Shown piece after piece: positions 5,023 through 5,197 of a DNA stretch of 5,197 nt. How positions within the stretch are numbered: the stretch's first letter is position 1; each line of letters starts with the position of its first letter. The position numbers and the translations under genes were made by a program. Origin of the DNA: Candidatus Kaiserbacteria bacterium RIFCSPLOWO2_01_FULL_54_20 (GTDB taxonomy: Bacteria > Patescibacteriota > Minisyncoccia > Phycocordibacterales > UBA2100); the NCBI GenBank assembly GCA_001783355.1, contig MFMA01000032.1, positions 1-5,197 on the forward strand, in the 5' to 3' direction. The notes beneath the pieces were generated by a model. The model had not been told where the DNA came from and made no database searches. It was given only the letters and a program-made list of their open reading frames with translations.

Positions 5023-5197
5023 ATGGACGCGCTGCTCAACGGATTTCTTGCCGATCCGATGTACTACATCGGGCTGTGCTTTGCGTTTGTCGCGGCGATA
5101 GCCTTTCTCACCTTTATACGCGGGTTCTTTTCCGGCGCGCCGCACCTCTTTACTATCTCGGTGCACGCAGGCCACCTCAAGCACTACCGCTTCCGCG
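5023..5197 (+). CDS. Unidentified membrane protein, N-terminal fragment
   Basis: From ATG 5023 the plus strand is open to the window edge: 58 complete codons, C-terminus missing. One clear hydrophobic helix spans about 14-32 (YYIGLCFAFVAAIAFLTFI). It is followed by RGFFSGAPHLFTISVHAGHLKHYRFR, whose basic and histidine residues suggest a cytoplasmic side after the helix. ATG 5059 inside the frame is an alternative start but would cut into the helix. No family is recognisable from so short a piece. It diverges from the two-TM protein across a shared 22-bp promoter, so the two may be co-regulated, possibly as parts of one membrane system; this is inference. Evidence for the gene is the open frame, a hydrophobic segment and the well-placed -10 hexamer. 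Confidence 0.65.
   Translation, partial: MDALLNGFLADPMYYIGLCFAFVAAIAFLTFIRGFFSGAPHLFTISVHAGHLKHYRFR

Noticed and set aside
5001..5039. N-terminal extension of the two-TM protein to ATG 5039
   Set aside because: It would overlap the divergent gene's first codons and read through the shared promoter; ATG 5000 starts at the expected hydrophilic N-terminus.

Overview
The window looks like a fragment of a Candidate Phyla Radiation (Patescibacteria, probably Parcubacteria-like) chromosome. The support is indirect. Genes are tightly packed and overlapping. A large two-helix membrane protein resembles the CPR-type N-terminal module of VirB4-like proteins. There is a GC-rich palindrome that reads LPAGKAG in protein, a kind of repeat I associate with these genomes. 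TGA ends mnmA, so the UGA-to-glycine recoding of Gracilibacteria/Absconditabacteria is unlikely. No rRNA, tRNA, CRISPR array or transposase is visible.

Layout, right to left along the main (minus-strand) transcription direction: a two-TM membrane protein with a large soluble domain (5000-3555); mltG, the membrane endolytic murein transglycosylase (3555-2548, TAATG stop/start overlap); mnmA, the tRNA-U34 2-thiouridylase (2524-1421); an ATP-cone plus PD-(D/E)XK nuclease protein (1446-604, starting inside the mnmA 3' end); and a single-pass, probably exported protein with a DUF7282-like domain that runs off the left edge (559-1). At the right edge a partial plus-strand membrane protein (5023 onward) diverges from the first gene across only 22 bp. 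The gene functions do not form one pathway: they combine envelope work, tRNA modification and nucleic-acid processing. They may still be co-transcribed, because the four complete genes are separated by at most 23 nt or overlap.

The most interesting signals are two palindromic elements inside reading frames. One is an 80-bp element with perfect 19-bp inverted arms in the middle of mnmA. It encodes what looks like an extra loop between two conserved motifs, and five of its six reading frames are open across it. This is the architecture of a protein-coding palindromic element, comparable in principle to the Rickettsia palindromic elements. The other is a 23-bp palindrome that supplies most of the last residues of the membrane protein. 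A further pattern is that five of the six genes have a TATA-type -10 hexamer only 6 to 11 nt (up to 17 for one alternative) from the start codon and no well-placed Shine-Dalgarno sequence, which suggests leaderless transcripts.
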